Counted from the stretch's first letter, positions 46,866 to 59,703 are shown. The stretch is 64,000 bases of DNA from Dysidea avara (GCF_963678975.1 NC_089280.1:15722780-15786779), one strand, 5' to 3'. Made by a program: numbers and translations. The notes: generated by a model from the sequence alone, not told the origin.

Positions 46866-49800
46866 ATGGAAGGAAGTGGTCCAGGTATACCGACTGTATA
46901 GCTCAGCTATAATTGTGCTATAGCGTACATGTTGTGTGTATCCACGTGTGTTAGACATGTACTACATTATTCTTTTGAGTAGCGCTCAAAGAATACACTA
47001 TTATACTTACCAAAATTATGACATCTTTATATATAATAGGCAAATGATGTAACTTTATTGTCATTTACAGTGATGTTTCAGTTTCAAATGATCTTGTACT
47101 CTTTTAACTGGTTGCTCAGAGTATTTCATTTCATAAATATTTGTTGTGACTGGTTTATCATACTATCATACGTACTGTATACTATAATTCACTTTTTTTT
47201 ATTGTTTTTCGTATGCAAAAATTGGACAATTTTTTTTGCACAAGAACCTTTGGAAAGATTGAGATACTCTAATAGAGCAGTCATTCACGGAAATCATACG
47301 AAAATATTTTACATGAAAATTTTAATCTTGAGAATTGTTTGCATGATGAATAATGGAAGTAAGAGTCATGAAGGCTTGGACTTTCCTGCTCAAAAATGTC
47401 ACCCAGAAACCTGCCTCACTTTTCCTTCACAAACAACTAGCTTGGCAGTACACTGGTTATGTGGCATAAATAAAACCCAGGTATAGTAGACCCTCAGTTA
47501 TCCAACCTTCATTTAGGAAATGACTGTTCAGTATTTTAAGTGCAGGTGTATGTTCTATTAGAGTGTTTCAGCAGAGCTTTGTATATAAATGTATGGGATT
47601 CAGTTATCTGAACAATCCACTTATCTAAACACTTTTTATCATTGTCTGAAAACAAAGAGGTTCAGATAACCAAGGGTTCACTGTATGCCTCCTGAAAGGA
47701 CTCCAAAAAACTCTTCTTTGTTTAGCATTGTTTCAACTTGAGACGTATATACCCTCAGATGTGCCTTGCAGTACCCTACAGTACATGCGTCATAAACTTA
47801 CTGATGTCCTCCCATTTCTTTCCTAACTATACCACATTAGATGTCGATTCATGATAACTGAACATGTGTGTGTGTGTGTGTACACATATTTTTGTAGTGT
47901 GTGTGTGTGTGTGTGTGGGGGGGGGGGGGAGGGGGGACGTAGCCAAGTGGTTAGGGCATTGGGCTGGTAATCGAAAGGTTCCAGGTTCAATTCTCAGTTG
48001 AGCCACCTTGGTGTTGTTGTTGTTTCCTTGAGCAAGAAACTTTACTCAGATTGCTTCAGTCCACCCAGCTGTTAAAATGGGGACCTGGTGGCCTGGTGCC
48101 AACTGTGGAAGCAGCCCACCCAGCTGTAACAAAAATGGGTACCTGGGAAGCAAATGCTCAATTGTCCATGTCTCAAATAGCAATTGAAGGTACAGGTTGG
48201 ACTTTGGGTGCCCACACCCTCACCTGTGAGACATGGTACAGCCTCATGCAGGTTACCAGTCCTGCTCCAGGAAGGCATTCCTGCACTGACCCATAGCACT
48301 CAAGTAGTGCCCCAATGCTGGCCACTGGGGAATGTGACCACATAGCGGCAGCTGAAGGCTTTTGCTTTTTTGCTGTGTGTGAGTATGTGTGTGCATAAAC
48401 ATGCTTATGTACACTGTGTACGTATGTAAGTTGCAAAAGTTTGTCTGTGGACACCCAAACAGCACCTCCCCGTTCACTTGATTGTTCAATTTTTAGGTCA
48501 ATTACTGGACCATGATAGTCCTGTACTAGATATCATTATTTGGTGCACAATTAACATCTTTATTTGGGGTAAGTTTTATATCCCTTTTATACAATGTTAA
48601 TACTCTTGAAACATCAACAGGTATTTTAATACTACTCCATTACACTGCTCGGTGTCAGAAGTTAGTACCACGTGATGTAGTTGTTGAGGATGATGGTACC
48701 ACTGTAGATACCAAGGATGACATTGGTGAGATCATACTAAATTTTGAGGTGATTATTTGTTTCTTGTTTAGATGAATGTGATGAGGAAATGGTGCAATGG
48801 AAATCAAGCATTAGTGCACTTGATGTACCACCAGATCCATGGCTAATGACGGATTATCGTTTGCAGTACAAAAATGCCTGTAAACTACCGACAATTTTGG
48901 AACTGCCAATGTTCGAGCGATTAGTGGAATTACATGATGCTAAGAATTATCAATATGGCCAATTAATTACACTTGACGACCACACAACAAATGATGATAG
49001 TATTTCTAGTGATGATGATTATTTCACTGGTAAGACTGTATAGCACTTCTGTTATCTATGCTGTATGCAGGCTTCAACTATAGAGTGTACTTTAGTGTAT
49101 GAATATATTCATGAAAGGCTTCATTGGCCAAAACAGTAACCTATACAGTAGCATACATGACAAATAATAACTTTTAATACTAACCATCTAAAAAACAATA
49201 AACAATAGCTTTCATGAATTGAACTGTATATAATGTGGTACTCACTGAGTCATAACCATGCATACTACCTTATATACAGTAGACTGTATACTGCTATTGT
49301 AATTGTAAATTCTGTATACAGCTTGTGACTGCACTGATGAAGACAATGAGCTAGAGGATGGTGATGTAGTAGAAGATGATTCTACCAAACCTGAAGACAT
49401 CACTGCAGATTCAGCAATAGAGGTAGTGTAAAGATGGTACACAGTCATGAATGAATTGTAATGCAGTGTGATGACAATCCTACACTAACGAATATGTAAA
49501 ACTCAATTTTATGATTCACTATTGCAGTATAGCTTGTAGGGAAGCTTGAAAAGTGAGCAGTATTTCAAGAAGCTAAATTCCTCCATTAGTAATTTGCTAT
49601 TTTTAAAATCTTTTCATCTTTTGCAAATTTGCTAACATAGCTATCCCCTGCCAAACCTGACAGATATACACATGATATACTAGATCATAATTATTACAGG
49701 GTATTAAAGGCTAGAACTTTGTACAAATACATTTGTCTGGTACACAGGTGGATTTGACAGCTAGCAGCAACATAGCATCAAATCATGGATTACGTTTTGT

Positions 49801-50738
49801 TTATTCCATTGGACCAAGAGATGAGGGATACAATTCCATGATGAACTGTGCTGTGAAACAAGGTCAAGAACCATTGCAGCAGTTAAAAGATGGTAAGAGA
49901 ACAATTAATACAATCCTAGTATATATTACTTATGATATACAGATTTCAAAGAAACTGTCATTAATCAAACGGCACAACTCAATGAGACAGTTGGGGAGGT
50001 GGTTGATACTTCAGATGAAGAATGTTGCTTGATGGATCAAAGCAAAAGTTTTATGAAAGATGCTGAAGTGAACTGGGAAGATCAACTTGGTGCACCACAA
50101 AAACAGTTACAGGCAGGCAAGTATCACTTGAATTTTATAACCCATATATACATATCTATTGTTCTACAGAAGTCAAGAAAACTACTTTTAAACATGCATT
50201 ACTGCTAAATGAGAAGTATAAGATATTTGCAAAAATGGCTGACAATTCAGAGAAAAGGCACCAAGCAATTTGTATGGAAGAGAGGGAGGAGTATGAAGAA
50301 ATATCGATGGTTCAAATACAAGAACACAAAAATGAAACAAAAATGCATTACGAAATCAAGATGGAAGGTGAAGGGAAAAGACTTAATGATGAGTTGACAG
50401 GAAAGCTTGAGAATCATCAGAGACAAATAGAAGGAATACAAGAGATAAAGAATAACCTGAGTACACGTTACCAGCTGACATCAAAACAACAATCTGGTGT
50501 GAATAAGATAGAAAAGAATTATAACAAGAAGATAAAGAAAGTAGAAAAAAACTGTGCTATTAAAATGAAAAAGAAACTGACAAAGAATAAGCCGAATTTG
50601 GATGTGAAGCTTCAACAGTTGATGGAAGAGAAGAAGTATATAATACGCAAGAATGAGAGGGAATGCAACAAGAAATTATATCAATTGGAAGACAAATGGA
50701 TAAAGAAAAACAAGCTTAAAGTGGCACCCACAGAATAG
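46866..50738 (+). CDS. orphan one-TM protein with a long Lys/Glu-rich coiled-coil, 480 residues
   Basis: Exons 46866-46884, 48497-48568, 48621-48725, 48772-49029, 49322-49422, 49748-49892, 49943-50116 and 50170-50738 total 1443 nt, in frame to TAG. The ATG (MEGSGPG) lies in a small exon after acceptor TGTTTTAG. Residues about 16-40 (SPVLDIIIWCTINIFIWGIL) form the only TM helix, so the rest is probably cytosolic (or luminal if reversed). A mid region with PPDPWLMTDYRLQYKNACKL is followed by acidic stretches (DDSISSDDDYF, DEDNELEDGDVVEDD) and, in the last exon, about 170 residues of Lys/Glu-rich coiled-coil (KRLNDELTGKLENHQRQIEG, KKIKKVEKNCAIKMKKKLTK). The seventh intron has a GC donor (AG|GCAAGT at 50117). 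I recognise no family. Introns of 46-53 bp alternate with larger ones; the longest (1.6 kb) contains a SINE and MITEs. Confidence 0.8.
47190..47345. mobile_element. degraded MITE related to 10725-10905
   Basis: Shares TTTTCGTATGCAAAAA, a central AGATACTCTAATAGAGCAGT and ATACGAAAATATTTTACATG, but the CCGTAATT ends are lost. Confidence 0.6.
47484..47693. mobile_element. 210-bp Tigger/pogo-like MITE
   Basis: Left TAGTAGACCCTCAGTTATCC, right inverse CAGTGAACCCTTGGTTATCT. One good shared quasi-palindrome copy (about 47551-47567) and one decayed. Confidence 0.75.
47862..47936. repeat. TG microsatellites with a G run
   Basis: Two TG tracts followed by ten or more Gs, immediately upstream of the SINE head. 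Confidence 0.85.
47936..48375 (+). repeat. tRNA-derived SINE
   Basis: The head is tRNA-like: a box-A region GTAGCCAAGTGGTTAGGGCA, an anticodon-loop-like CTGGTAA (GGT, threonine-type) and box B GGTTCCAGGTTCAATTC. The body has CTTGAGCAAGAAACTTTACT and CCACCCAGCTGT repeats, a core found in many invertebrate SINEs, and it ends near a TG-rich tail (48376 onward). A second copy is at 61884-62285 (-). The tRNA part lacks paired acceptor stems, so this is not a functional tRNA gene. Confidence 0.75.
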
Positions 50739-51599
50739 CAGCAGCAAGGATCATTGAAAGTAAACAACTAACCAAAATAAAAAATTCAAAACTTTAAAAA
50801 ACAAAATAAAAAATTCAAAACTTTCAAAAACAAAATAAAAAAATTAAAACTAAATAAAGCAAAATAAAAAAAATTAAAACATTGTACTAAAAACACTAAA
50901 AAATATTTTGTAATGTGCTGTATAAAGTGCATTTTAATATTACAAAAATGTTTACTTTCTGTGTTTAAAATACATTTGCTTTATAGACACCTGTATTGAT
51001 CCAACAGTATGACACGTAAACTTAGCAATAGTGCACAGCATATTAGTGTGTTTGAGTAAATATAAGAGGTAATTCAAAAGGTACACATTCTTCACTTAGT
51101 TTACATGTAAAATTGCAGTGGTGATAACATTTGTTCATGTTTTGGCATACCGTGATTGTTGCTATTATAGTACACAGTATGCTAAAGTCTACTAGTACTG
51201 CTATATCACAAGGACAATAGGTATATCTACAGCTCATCCACAATCACAGTCAACTGGTACAAACAGCTTGCTTTAAAATAAGTAGCTACTTCAGGATTAA
51301 ATTCTATTTGCACACCACTTGTGTGGATAACAGATTATGGTAAGCTTTATTCCTGTAATTATGCATGGGTCAGTGAAGCAGGCCAAACAGTAGATGGCCA
51401 ACTTTGGCAATATAACTTACGCAGTGGAGCTTGAAGTATGCAACAAGATGTGGATGTCATTCTGCAAAAGCTGGTGTCATTCCCTGGGAAAAATTTTCAG
51501 ATTTAAGAGCTCTGAAGTACTATTTGAGGTTATTGTCATTGTGCTGTTACAGGTACTGTAAATTGTGTAACTACTGACAGTATATGAGAGACATATAAA
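50739..51599. other. 3'UTR and flank with an A-rich minisatellite
   Basis: 50775-50885 repeats AACAAAATAAAAAATTCAAA about five times with drift, inside the probable 3'UTR of the coiled-coil gene. The rest shows no gene or clear repeat. Confidence 0.55.
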
Positions 51600-51650
51600 T
51601 GTGACTGTTCTATCAGAGTAGTTGACTGCTCTATTAGAGTATCTTGACTA
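51600..51650. repeat. two tandem copies of the shared quasi-palindrome
   Basis: GTGACTGTTCTATCAGAGTA directly followed by GTTGACTGCTCTATTAGAGT. No terminal inverted repeats of a surrounding MITE were found. Confidence 0.7.
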
Positions 51651-51834
51651 ATAAAAGTTGGGGGCATGCTTTCCCTTTATTTTCACCACCCATACCTGGA
51701 AATTATGCTACATTGAAACAATGACATAAGTAAATACTTAACTTCATACTCAAGGAAATAACAACAACTGGGTATCACTGAGTATTGAACCTGAAAATTT
51801 GGAATTATCAGGCCAGTGCTGTACCACTGGGATG

Positions 51835-52693
<859 letters not shown>

Positions 52694-52696
52694 AGG

Positions 52697-54200
52697 CTAG
52701 TTGTAATTGTAATTGTAATTAATTACTAATCATTAGCAATTTTCAAGTAATTGTAATTGTAATTAGCTGTTCAGTCAATAATCATTATGTAATTAAATGT
52801 AAGGAATCAAAGTTATGGTATATAAAAGTACTACTCCATAACTTGACTATACTATGTACACAATCCCATGTGTATGACATGTGGCCCATGCAGCTGCAGT
52901 AAATTATTGAAATTATAGGCATATATTTGTTGACTACATAGTTTAACATTTTATGTACAGTATGGGATACCCATGGGGTACATAATGCTCGATAGTAGAG
53001 AAAGAATTTAAACGTATCTAGATGACACAGAGTTTACAAAGGATGAAAACCCTTTAAAATTTTGGAAAATAAAGGTAAATAAATATCCCATTTCAGGGGC
53101 GGATCTAGGATTTATAAAAGGGGGGGGCTAAGTCAAGGTACTAATCTCTTGGGTAGAGGTGTGCAAAGCATGCTAGAACTAGGGGGGTCTGGGGGCATGC
53201 CTCCCCAGGAAATTTTGAAAAATTGATGCTAAAATACTGCAATTTGGAGACATTTCCACATAAAATCCCTAATATTTTCTGCCTGTAGATATTTTATATA
53301 CTGCCTTTAGATTATAGGTATGGCTCTCTGAAGCATTTTGCTAATGGAAAAGTTTGGGTAGGTACAGACAACCAAGAATAGGTGCATGTTAGAATAATAA
53401 TGTTGAAAGTGGAAAATTTTGAAATTTGAACAATACAAGATTGAATTAGAGAGCATTTTCAATGGTAATTGTGTACCTGAATTAAGTATTGCCATACATA
53501 TTAACTACACAAGTAGATGAATGAAGCCCTTTAAACAGACCAATGCACTTCATTGTATGTATAGGTGCAGGCAGATTTGGAAAAATTCCATAACAGAACC
53601 AACTACATGTTTCCAGTGAATGTTCTATTAGAGTAGTTAGCTGACTGCTCTATTAGAGTATCTCGATCTTGTACACCTCCAATGCTGATCTAGGTCCTTG
53701 TTGCATAAACTTTAGCATAAATCCACTGATAATACCTTGGAAAGATGTTTATAAGGTGGTTTTATGAGTATTTGTATTATTAGTGATCATATAATTATGC
53801 TAAGACAAAATTTCATTATAATACTCAGCATATTGATCAAGTAAAGTCTAAATATGAAGGGGGGGGGGGGGGGGCTTCAGCCCCCAAAGCGCCCCCCCCC
53901 CCCTAGATCCGCCCCTGCATTTTAAGTACAATAGAAAAGAATAGCTGAGAGTTCCAGCAACATTTGCACCACAGTGGCAATGTTCTCAGACCAAATAGAT
54001 GTAGACTATATAACCAAAAAAGTTTGAACAGTTAATATACCTTAATATAAGATTAATGCTGGAGAATTGTAAGTTATTCTTGTGCCACAATGTACAGTAT
54101 ATAGTAATTGAAAAGTAATTGTAATTATTAATCATTATTCTACATACTGAAGTAATTGTAATTGTAATTATTAGATTGGCTTCAAAATGTAATTGTAATT
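52697..54200. repeat. GTAATT-rich repeat, split by the 53094-53917 element
   Basis: TTGTAATTGTAATTGTAATT blocks at 52700-52800 and again at 54100-54200 resemble one repeat interrupted in the middle. Clear termini were not found. Confidence 0.4.
53094..53917. mobile_element. 824-bp TIR element, CAGGGGCGGATCTAGG termini
   Basis: Perfect 16-bp inverted ends CAGGGGCGGATCTAGG, with CATTT duplicated on both sides (53089-53093 and 53918-53922). G runs lie next to both ends. Two tandem copies of the shared quasi-palindrome at 53622-53672. No open frame. Confidence 0.85.
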
Positions 54201-55690
54201 CACCATGCAAAACATTTGAAATACATAGGTGTATAACTGATGTATTATTATGATATACACCAAGGATACACATGTGTGGCACATCTGTTATACACCATGG
54301 TTGTACCTGTGTATAGATACCATTTACACTACTATGTATAATATATGATTATAATTGACTTATACACTACTGGTTAACCACGTGTATAACCTCTGTTTAC
54401 ATAAGTATAATATGTGCATATGTAAGAAATACATATTTGATATACTCACCAATGTATAATTGTGGTGTAACTCAATGTAGTATATCTGATGTGAATATCT
54501 TTACTATTATAAGATTAGAGGTTTCATATTAAAAAATTTAAAATTGTACAACATTGAGTAAACAACATGAAATGTGTCCAGTAGTGTTCACTTTGATAAA
54601 AGTAGCAGGTACATCATTCTTCTTCTATATAGGTCTCATCATCAAACGACGTCTACAGACAAAAGAAATCACTTAACAATGATTCAAATGCTCTTTTGTG
54701 GCCTTACCAATGAAACGAAGCTGATAAATTCACCAGATGTACATGTGTGGACATAATTCTTCTTCCTAGTTCACATCTCCTAAACTCCACACACTGTTCT
54801 ACAATAGAAAAGGTGTATTCTCCAATAGACAACTATGAAAAGCTATTATACCTGTTCACTGCATAAACACAGTTAACTCAATCATGATCATGTGCCTGGC
54901 ATCTACACAATGAAGTATCAGTAGCATGTGATTCTACAATTCAGCCCTACAAAATGAATACTTTAAAATAGTTAGTCAGTAATACGACAACAGACATACC
55001 TGTAACTATTGAAATGCTGTGCAATCATAATAAGCAGCAGCAGTTCCATTGCCACTATCATTGAAAAGAAAAATTAAAGCTGGCAAGAAAGAAGCACTAC
55101 TGCTTACCAAGCTATTATTATGTCAGTGCATGATGCAACAAACTATGCCGCCAAAGCAACTTCCATACAATACCTGCATTGAATCATCAGCCCGTAAAAC
55201 AGTATAGACAACAAGTAAACTAACAAACCTTTTAAATGTGCTTTTGTACCTAAAGACAAAACTACATAAACAGAAACTTTAATGAACCACACGCACAATT
55301 CATGTACGCTTACCGTGATACTAGTGGAGCACGACGCCTTGACCTAGTCTTGAGAGCGATACAACTACGCGCGTCTAGCTAACACCTAAAAGATTAATAT
55401 TTAGTACACCACGGCAATAAGAAGTAGCTACACTGACTCACCTCTGGAGGCGGTGCTCACATAAAAGTGCCTCTGACCCGACAGAACAGTGCGCAATGAA
55501 ACAAAGTATCATCGATAAAAACTCGGATGAAAAGAACTGCGCTGACTTCACACACTGCTAGTCTGAGCTCTCGGCAAAAGAGGTCTAACCGCATCCGGTT
55601 GTAAAACTAGTGTTGCTTATAAATTCGAACACTTACGAATCACGTGATTTGATACTCTGGAAGAGCTCATCGTCCTAGACCACCGCGCAA
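54201..55690. other. no gene seen; GTATAYAC-rich stretch then a CpG-richer flank
   Basis: 54230-54490 is dense in TGTATAA/TTATACAC pieces on both strands, resembling 61565-61700, perhaps a decayed palindromic repeat. 55300-55690 is richer in CpG (ACTACGCGCGTCTAGC, CACCGCGCAAATTCC) with splice-like sites on the minus strand, so a noncoding transcript start or bidirectional promoter is possible. Confidence 0.35.
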
Positions 55691-56012
55691 ATTCCTACAG
55701 TTATGTGGCAAACTGGACAGACAGTAACTAGTTAGTTATTAGTGTTGATTCCGCTGTGAATACTACCTTCACTACTACATTCCTCTTGGTGAGTGGATAC
55801 GTTCATAGATCCTTAGAGTGTAAAGGATCTATGATATGTTTGTATTGTCCTTTACAGATTACTTAAGCATGTTATACTTTATGTACTAGTCTCACCTGGC
55901 TAGACCACTTTATCTTTGTAGGGAGAAAAATGGGTGTGGTCCAGTTTGAATAGTCGCACTCATTCTGGACACACCTCTAAGCATGACATCACTGCTTTTG
56001 CACGTGTTAGTC

Positions 56013-56102
56013 CCACTGTGTCATATTATGTGTCTCACTGTGTCATAATATTGTATGTCTCACTGTGTCATTTTGTATCTCCCACTGTGTCATATTGTAT
56101 AG
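56013..56102. repeat. minisatellite, CACTGTGTCATATTGTAT unit
   Basis: Four drifting copies of a unit of about 20-29 bp containing CACTGTGTCATA. It lies in an open frame (55934-56329) of doubtful meaning. Confidence 0.7.
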
Positions 56103-56635
56103 CCGGTCACCATCATTGGTACGACGCTTTGATAGACCACCACCATCCGAAGTGTAGGTTAAGAGTGATGTATCAAGTATTATGTACAGATGATTTAGTT
56201 TGTATGTATGTTCAGGAGTCCAACAAATCTCGCATAGCCAGACTGACTAAGCCTTTTGCTATTGAGCAACATGCTTGTTTTGTATCCTGTTGTGTTCAAG
56301 CAAACACTGTGCCACATTTTAAAGTATAATAGTCTCAGAACCTAAACAGTAAGAAGATAATGGCTTTGCCAATTTGCACCAAGCAGTGGAACTTCCCCTG
56401 AAAAAGTTGGTCTAGCTATGTGAGATAGGAGGGTGTCCTGATATTCAAAATGAAATATAAATTCATTACAGTGGAACCTGTGTATTAAAGACACCTTGGG
56501 ATCAACCAAAAATGTCCTGATTATTAAGATGTCCTGATTTTCCAGGTCAGTTTACATGTAAAAGCTGGTACTTTGGGGCCTCAACTAAGTGTCCAGGTTA
56601 TGCAGGTGTCCTCTGTAAAACAGTAATTGTATATT

Positions 56636-57093
56636 CAGTCGAACCTCTCTAATCCAACACCTGCATAATCCAGAATCCGACTGAAATGTCATTTACCAAC
56701 ATTTTTGTATAGAAAACAACCTCTGTAATCTGACAACTCTGTACCCCATAATCCGACACAAACTGTGATTCTCTAGACTTGGAAATGCATTGTTTTTGAC
56801 CTTTGTAATCTGACAGAGAATAATAGCGGCATTAGAATAATCACAGAAAATAATTTTTAAGCAACCAAAGTATTTAATTGGTTGACAGTAATAGAAAAAA
56901 GCTGTAATACTTACAAATTCTAAAATTAATTCATGTTTAAAACATTGTGTGATCTGTTTTACCTGTTATTTACTGCATAATCTGACATATTGTATAATGT
57001 CGGATTACAGAGGTGACTTGATAATCCAACAACCTCCTTTATTCAGCAAAATCTATGGCTCCCATTGAGCGTCGCATTAGAGAGGTTTGACTG
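56636..57093. mobile_element. 458-bp Tigger/pogo-like MITE
   Basis: Left CAGTCGAACCTCTCTAATCC, right inverse CAGTCAAACCTCTCTAATGC. Internal AATCCGACA / TGTCGGATTA repeats. Unlike the others it lacks a good quasi-palindrome copy. Confidence 0.75.
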
Positions 57094-57362
57094 TATACTG
57101 TAAAACAATCATTGTACAAACTGTTTGCTCATGGCTAAAATGACAGCTAAGAAGTATGTGCAATATGTTTCTGTAAAATTAATTATTGTGTACAGCCTAC
57201 TTTGTGTCTGGTAACTTTTCAGGTGTGATATGTGTAGAGCAACCCTCTATGAGCACAATGATCTAATTCATGGAAATTTTGGCACCACAATGACCCAATC
57301 AACCTGGTGTAACAAATTTTGTATTGCAAAATGCAATAAAAGACATATCTCATGACACATAA

Positions 57363-57441
57363 TAGATACCTCAGATTTTGTTGGAAAAGTAGTGCATGGC
57401 AAATAGATACCTCAGATTTTGTTGGAAAAGTAGTGCATGGC
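57363..57441. repeat. two tandem copies of a 40-bp unit
   Basis: TAGATACCTCAGATTTTGTT followed by GGAAAAGTAGTGCATGGCAA occurs twice in a row without change. Confidence 0.9.
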
Positions 57442-57689
57442 AATTTAAATGAGCTATAGAAGAAGGAAATTGGAGAAAATTTTAGTGCATCGATTTTTTT
57501 AAATTCCACGTAGGGCTACTACAGTAACTGAGTGTCATATGTTTGTACAGGTATGTGTGAAGGTCATCCTAGTTGATTACAGTGTTTATAGGGATTAGTG
57601 TACTGCAAGGATTCCATGTATATATGTATTCCTATTCATAGTGTGGGTGGCTACTGAAAGTTTTATGGTGTGTACTCCTGTTTCTACAG

Positions 57690-57793
57690 TACCTACACGA
57701 TGTGATGGAGAAGGCTACACTGCAGGAGAAAACTGTGGTCTCCCCTGGAACTTACATCAGTGATCAAGCTTATCCTTTTTATGAACGAGATAA
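57690..57793 (+). CDS. isolated exon of an unrecognised gene
   Basis: After acceptor TTTCTACAG the block reads YLHDVMEKATLQEKTVVSPG then TYISDQAYPFYERDK and ends AA|GTGAGC (104 nt). Clean splice sites and amino-acid-like composition support a real exon. No partner exons or family were found; neighbours may lie among the repeats or be lost. Confidence 0.45.
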
Positions 57794-57862
57794 GTGAGCC
57801 TACATGTGTGTATAGGTAGGCTACAGTACATTACACATGCACACACACATATGCATAATAAA

Positions 57863-58320
57863 TAGGGACCTGCCGATTATGCTGATAATTTTACCTATTA
57901 TGCTATGCTGCACTGCTCAAAAAATTCACCTATTATGCTTAAATTAATGCTCAATATTTACCTATTATGCTCGATTATGCTCAATGTTCATGCCTTAGTT
58001 CATATGCTTTGCTACTAGTTTAACACTATATAGAAAGAAAAAAATGAGTGGCTGGAACACAAATAATAAATTCTTGCTGCATGCCTGCATGTAAGAGACA
58101 AGATCGATATACTCTAATAGAACAGTCAGTTTGATGATTGTTCTATTAGAGTTACTGACTGCTCTATTAGAGTATATCCATCTTATTTTGCAATTGTCAT
58201 TTTCCCAGCAAGAGTTTACACTATCGTACAAATATTTAACCTATTATGCTGGCATTATGCTCAATGCTTTTAGGTACCTATTATGCTCAAAATTATGCTA
58301 ACATAATCGGCAGGTCCCTA
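57863..58320. mobile_element. 458-bp hAT MITE, TAGGGACCTGCCGATTATG termini
   Basis: Inverted ends TAGGGACCTGCCGATTATG on both sides, perfect 8-bp duplication ATAATAAA (57855-57862 and 58321-58328). It inserted into the 55-57-bp tandem array that continues on its right. The interior carries many CCTATTATGCT pieces and three copies of the shared quasi-palindrome. Confidence 0.9.
58101..58192. repeat. triple copy of the shared quasi-palindrome
   Basis: Reference site for the motif GACTGCTCTATTAGAGTATC (inverse GATACTCTAATAGAGCAGTC), whose centre CTCTAATAGAG is a perfect inverted repeat around one base. Copies here at about 58107, 58138 and 58163. Other copies (approximate starts): 10805, 12542, 13008, 13031, 14311, 19803, 19841, 25507, 27106, 27143, 29957, 30599, 31163, 32282, 33867, 33906, 36889, 38045, 40476, 47266, 47553, 51603, 51624, 53626, 53643. 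Confidence 0.85.
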
Positions 58321-58328
58321 ATAATAAA

Positions 58329-58475
58329 TATTAATGCTACACAGTACACACATGCAAATGCACACACACATATGCATAATAAATATTAATGCTACACAGT
58401 ACACACATGCAAATGCACACACACATATGCATAATAAATATTAATGCTACACAGTACACACATGCAAATGCACAC

Positions 58476-58545
<70 letters not shown>
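58329..58545. repeat. three 55-57-bp tandem units ending in a CA microsatellite
   Basis: Units contain CTACACAGTACACACATGCA and ATATGCATAATAAATATTAA. One partial unit lies left of the hAT MITE (57835-57862). The array ends in about 30 CA units (58484-58543). Confidence 0.85.
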
Positions 58546-58653
58546 TTTTTACACTATGATGACTAAAATACTTGAATTGGCATTTTCTGGTTATACTCTG
58601 GTGGCTAAATGAAACCAGACCAGTGAGTGATATGAGATCAGCCATAATTTGAG

Positions 58654-59703
58654 ACAATTATGATAAATTACTGAAATTCCTCTATAATCCATCCTCAGAG
58701 GATCTACGAAATTTTCTTGGAGGAAGCAACAGCAGCCTGTATGTACCTCATAGATTGTCAAGTTTCACTTTGTCATGCTTCACGTTCCAGTGGTGGTCTG
58801 GTAAAATGGCAATCATTGCTGTAAACTGGCATTACAATGGATGTTCATGACTGTACACAAACAAAGAATGTTGGGTGTAATCACATACATATAGTTAAAG
58901 AATCTGTGAATAATTCTACACTGTGCGTAGTAAGTGACCAATCTACAATGAATCATTTTTATTATAGACTAAAGTCTCCATCACACTATACGAAAGTATG
59001 CAGCTTACTTTTTGGTCTCTTGTATGACTTAACTGAAATCATACCCATAGTGCTAAACATTATAGAGTTATGAAGGCGTCAGCAGAAAATTTGGCTAAAT
59101 AGAAAATTCCATAGTAACGAGTTTGGTCTGGGATGTGCAGACATGTGGTCGCGCCTACCCAGTGAATCAGCATTTGAGAAAATTATGATAAATTACTGAA
59201 ATTTCTCTATAATTCATCCTCAGAGGATCTATATATGAAATTTTCTTGGAGGAAGCAACAGCAGCCTGTATGTACCTCATAGATTGTCAAGTTTCACTTT
59301 GTCATGCTTCATGTTCCAGTGGTGGTCTGGTAAATTGGCAATCATTGCTGTAAACTGGCATTACAATGGATGTTCATGACTGTACACAAACAAAGAATGT
59401 TGGGTGTAATCACATACATATAGTTAAAGAATCTGTGAATAATTCTACACTGTGTGTAGTAAGTGACCAATCTACAATGAATCATTTTTATTATAGACTA
59501 AAGTCTCTATCACACTATACGAAAGTATGCAGCTTACTTTTTGGTCTCTTGTATGACTTAACTGAAATCATACCCATAGTGCTAAACATTATAGAGTTAT
59601 GAAGGCGTCAGCAGAAAATTTGGCTAAATAGAAAATTCCATACAAACGAGTTTGGTCTGGGATGTGCAGACATGTGGTCGCGCCTACCCAGTGAATCAGC
59701 ACT
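58654..59703. repeat. 529-bp direct tandem duplication, about 98-99 percent identical
   Basis: Copy 1 is about 58654-59171 and copy 2 about 59183-59700. They differ by a few substitutions and a short ATAT insertion. Each has a 78-codon frame (58837 and 59366) differing at one residue (Pro/Leu); with no signal, splice or family evidence I do not call it a gene. Confidence 0.9.

Noticed and set aside
47940-48012. A tRNA-Thr gene
   Set aside because: Box A and B and an anticodon-like loop are present, but acceptor and other stems do not pair and the sequence continues into a SINE body.
55934-56329. A 131-codon gene
   Set aside because: A third of it is the CACTGTGTCATA minisatellite and there is no splice or domain support.
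58837-59602. Twin 78-codon frames as a duplicated small gene
   Set aside because: They have no signal peptide, splice or family evidence; the frame survives because the duplication is recent.
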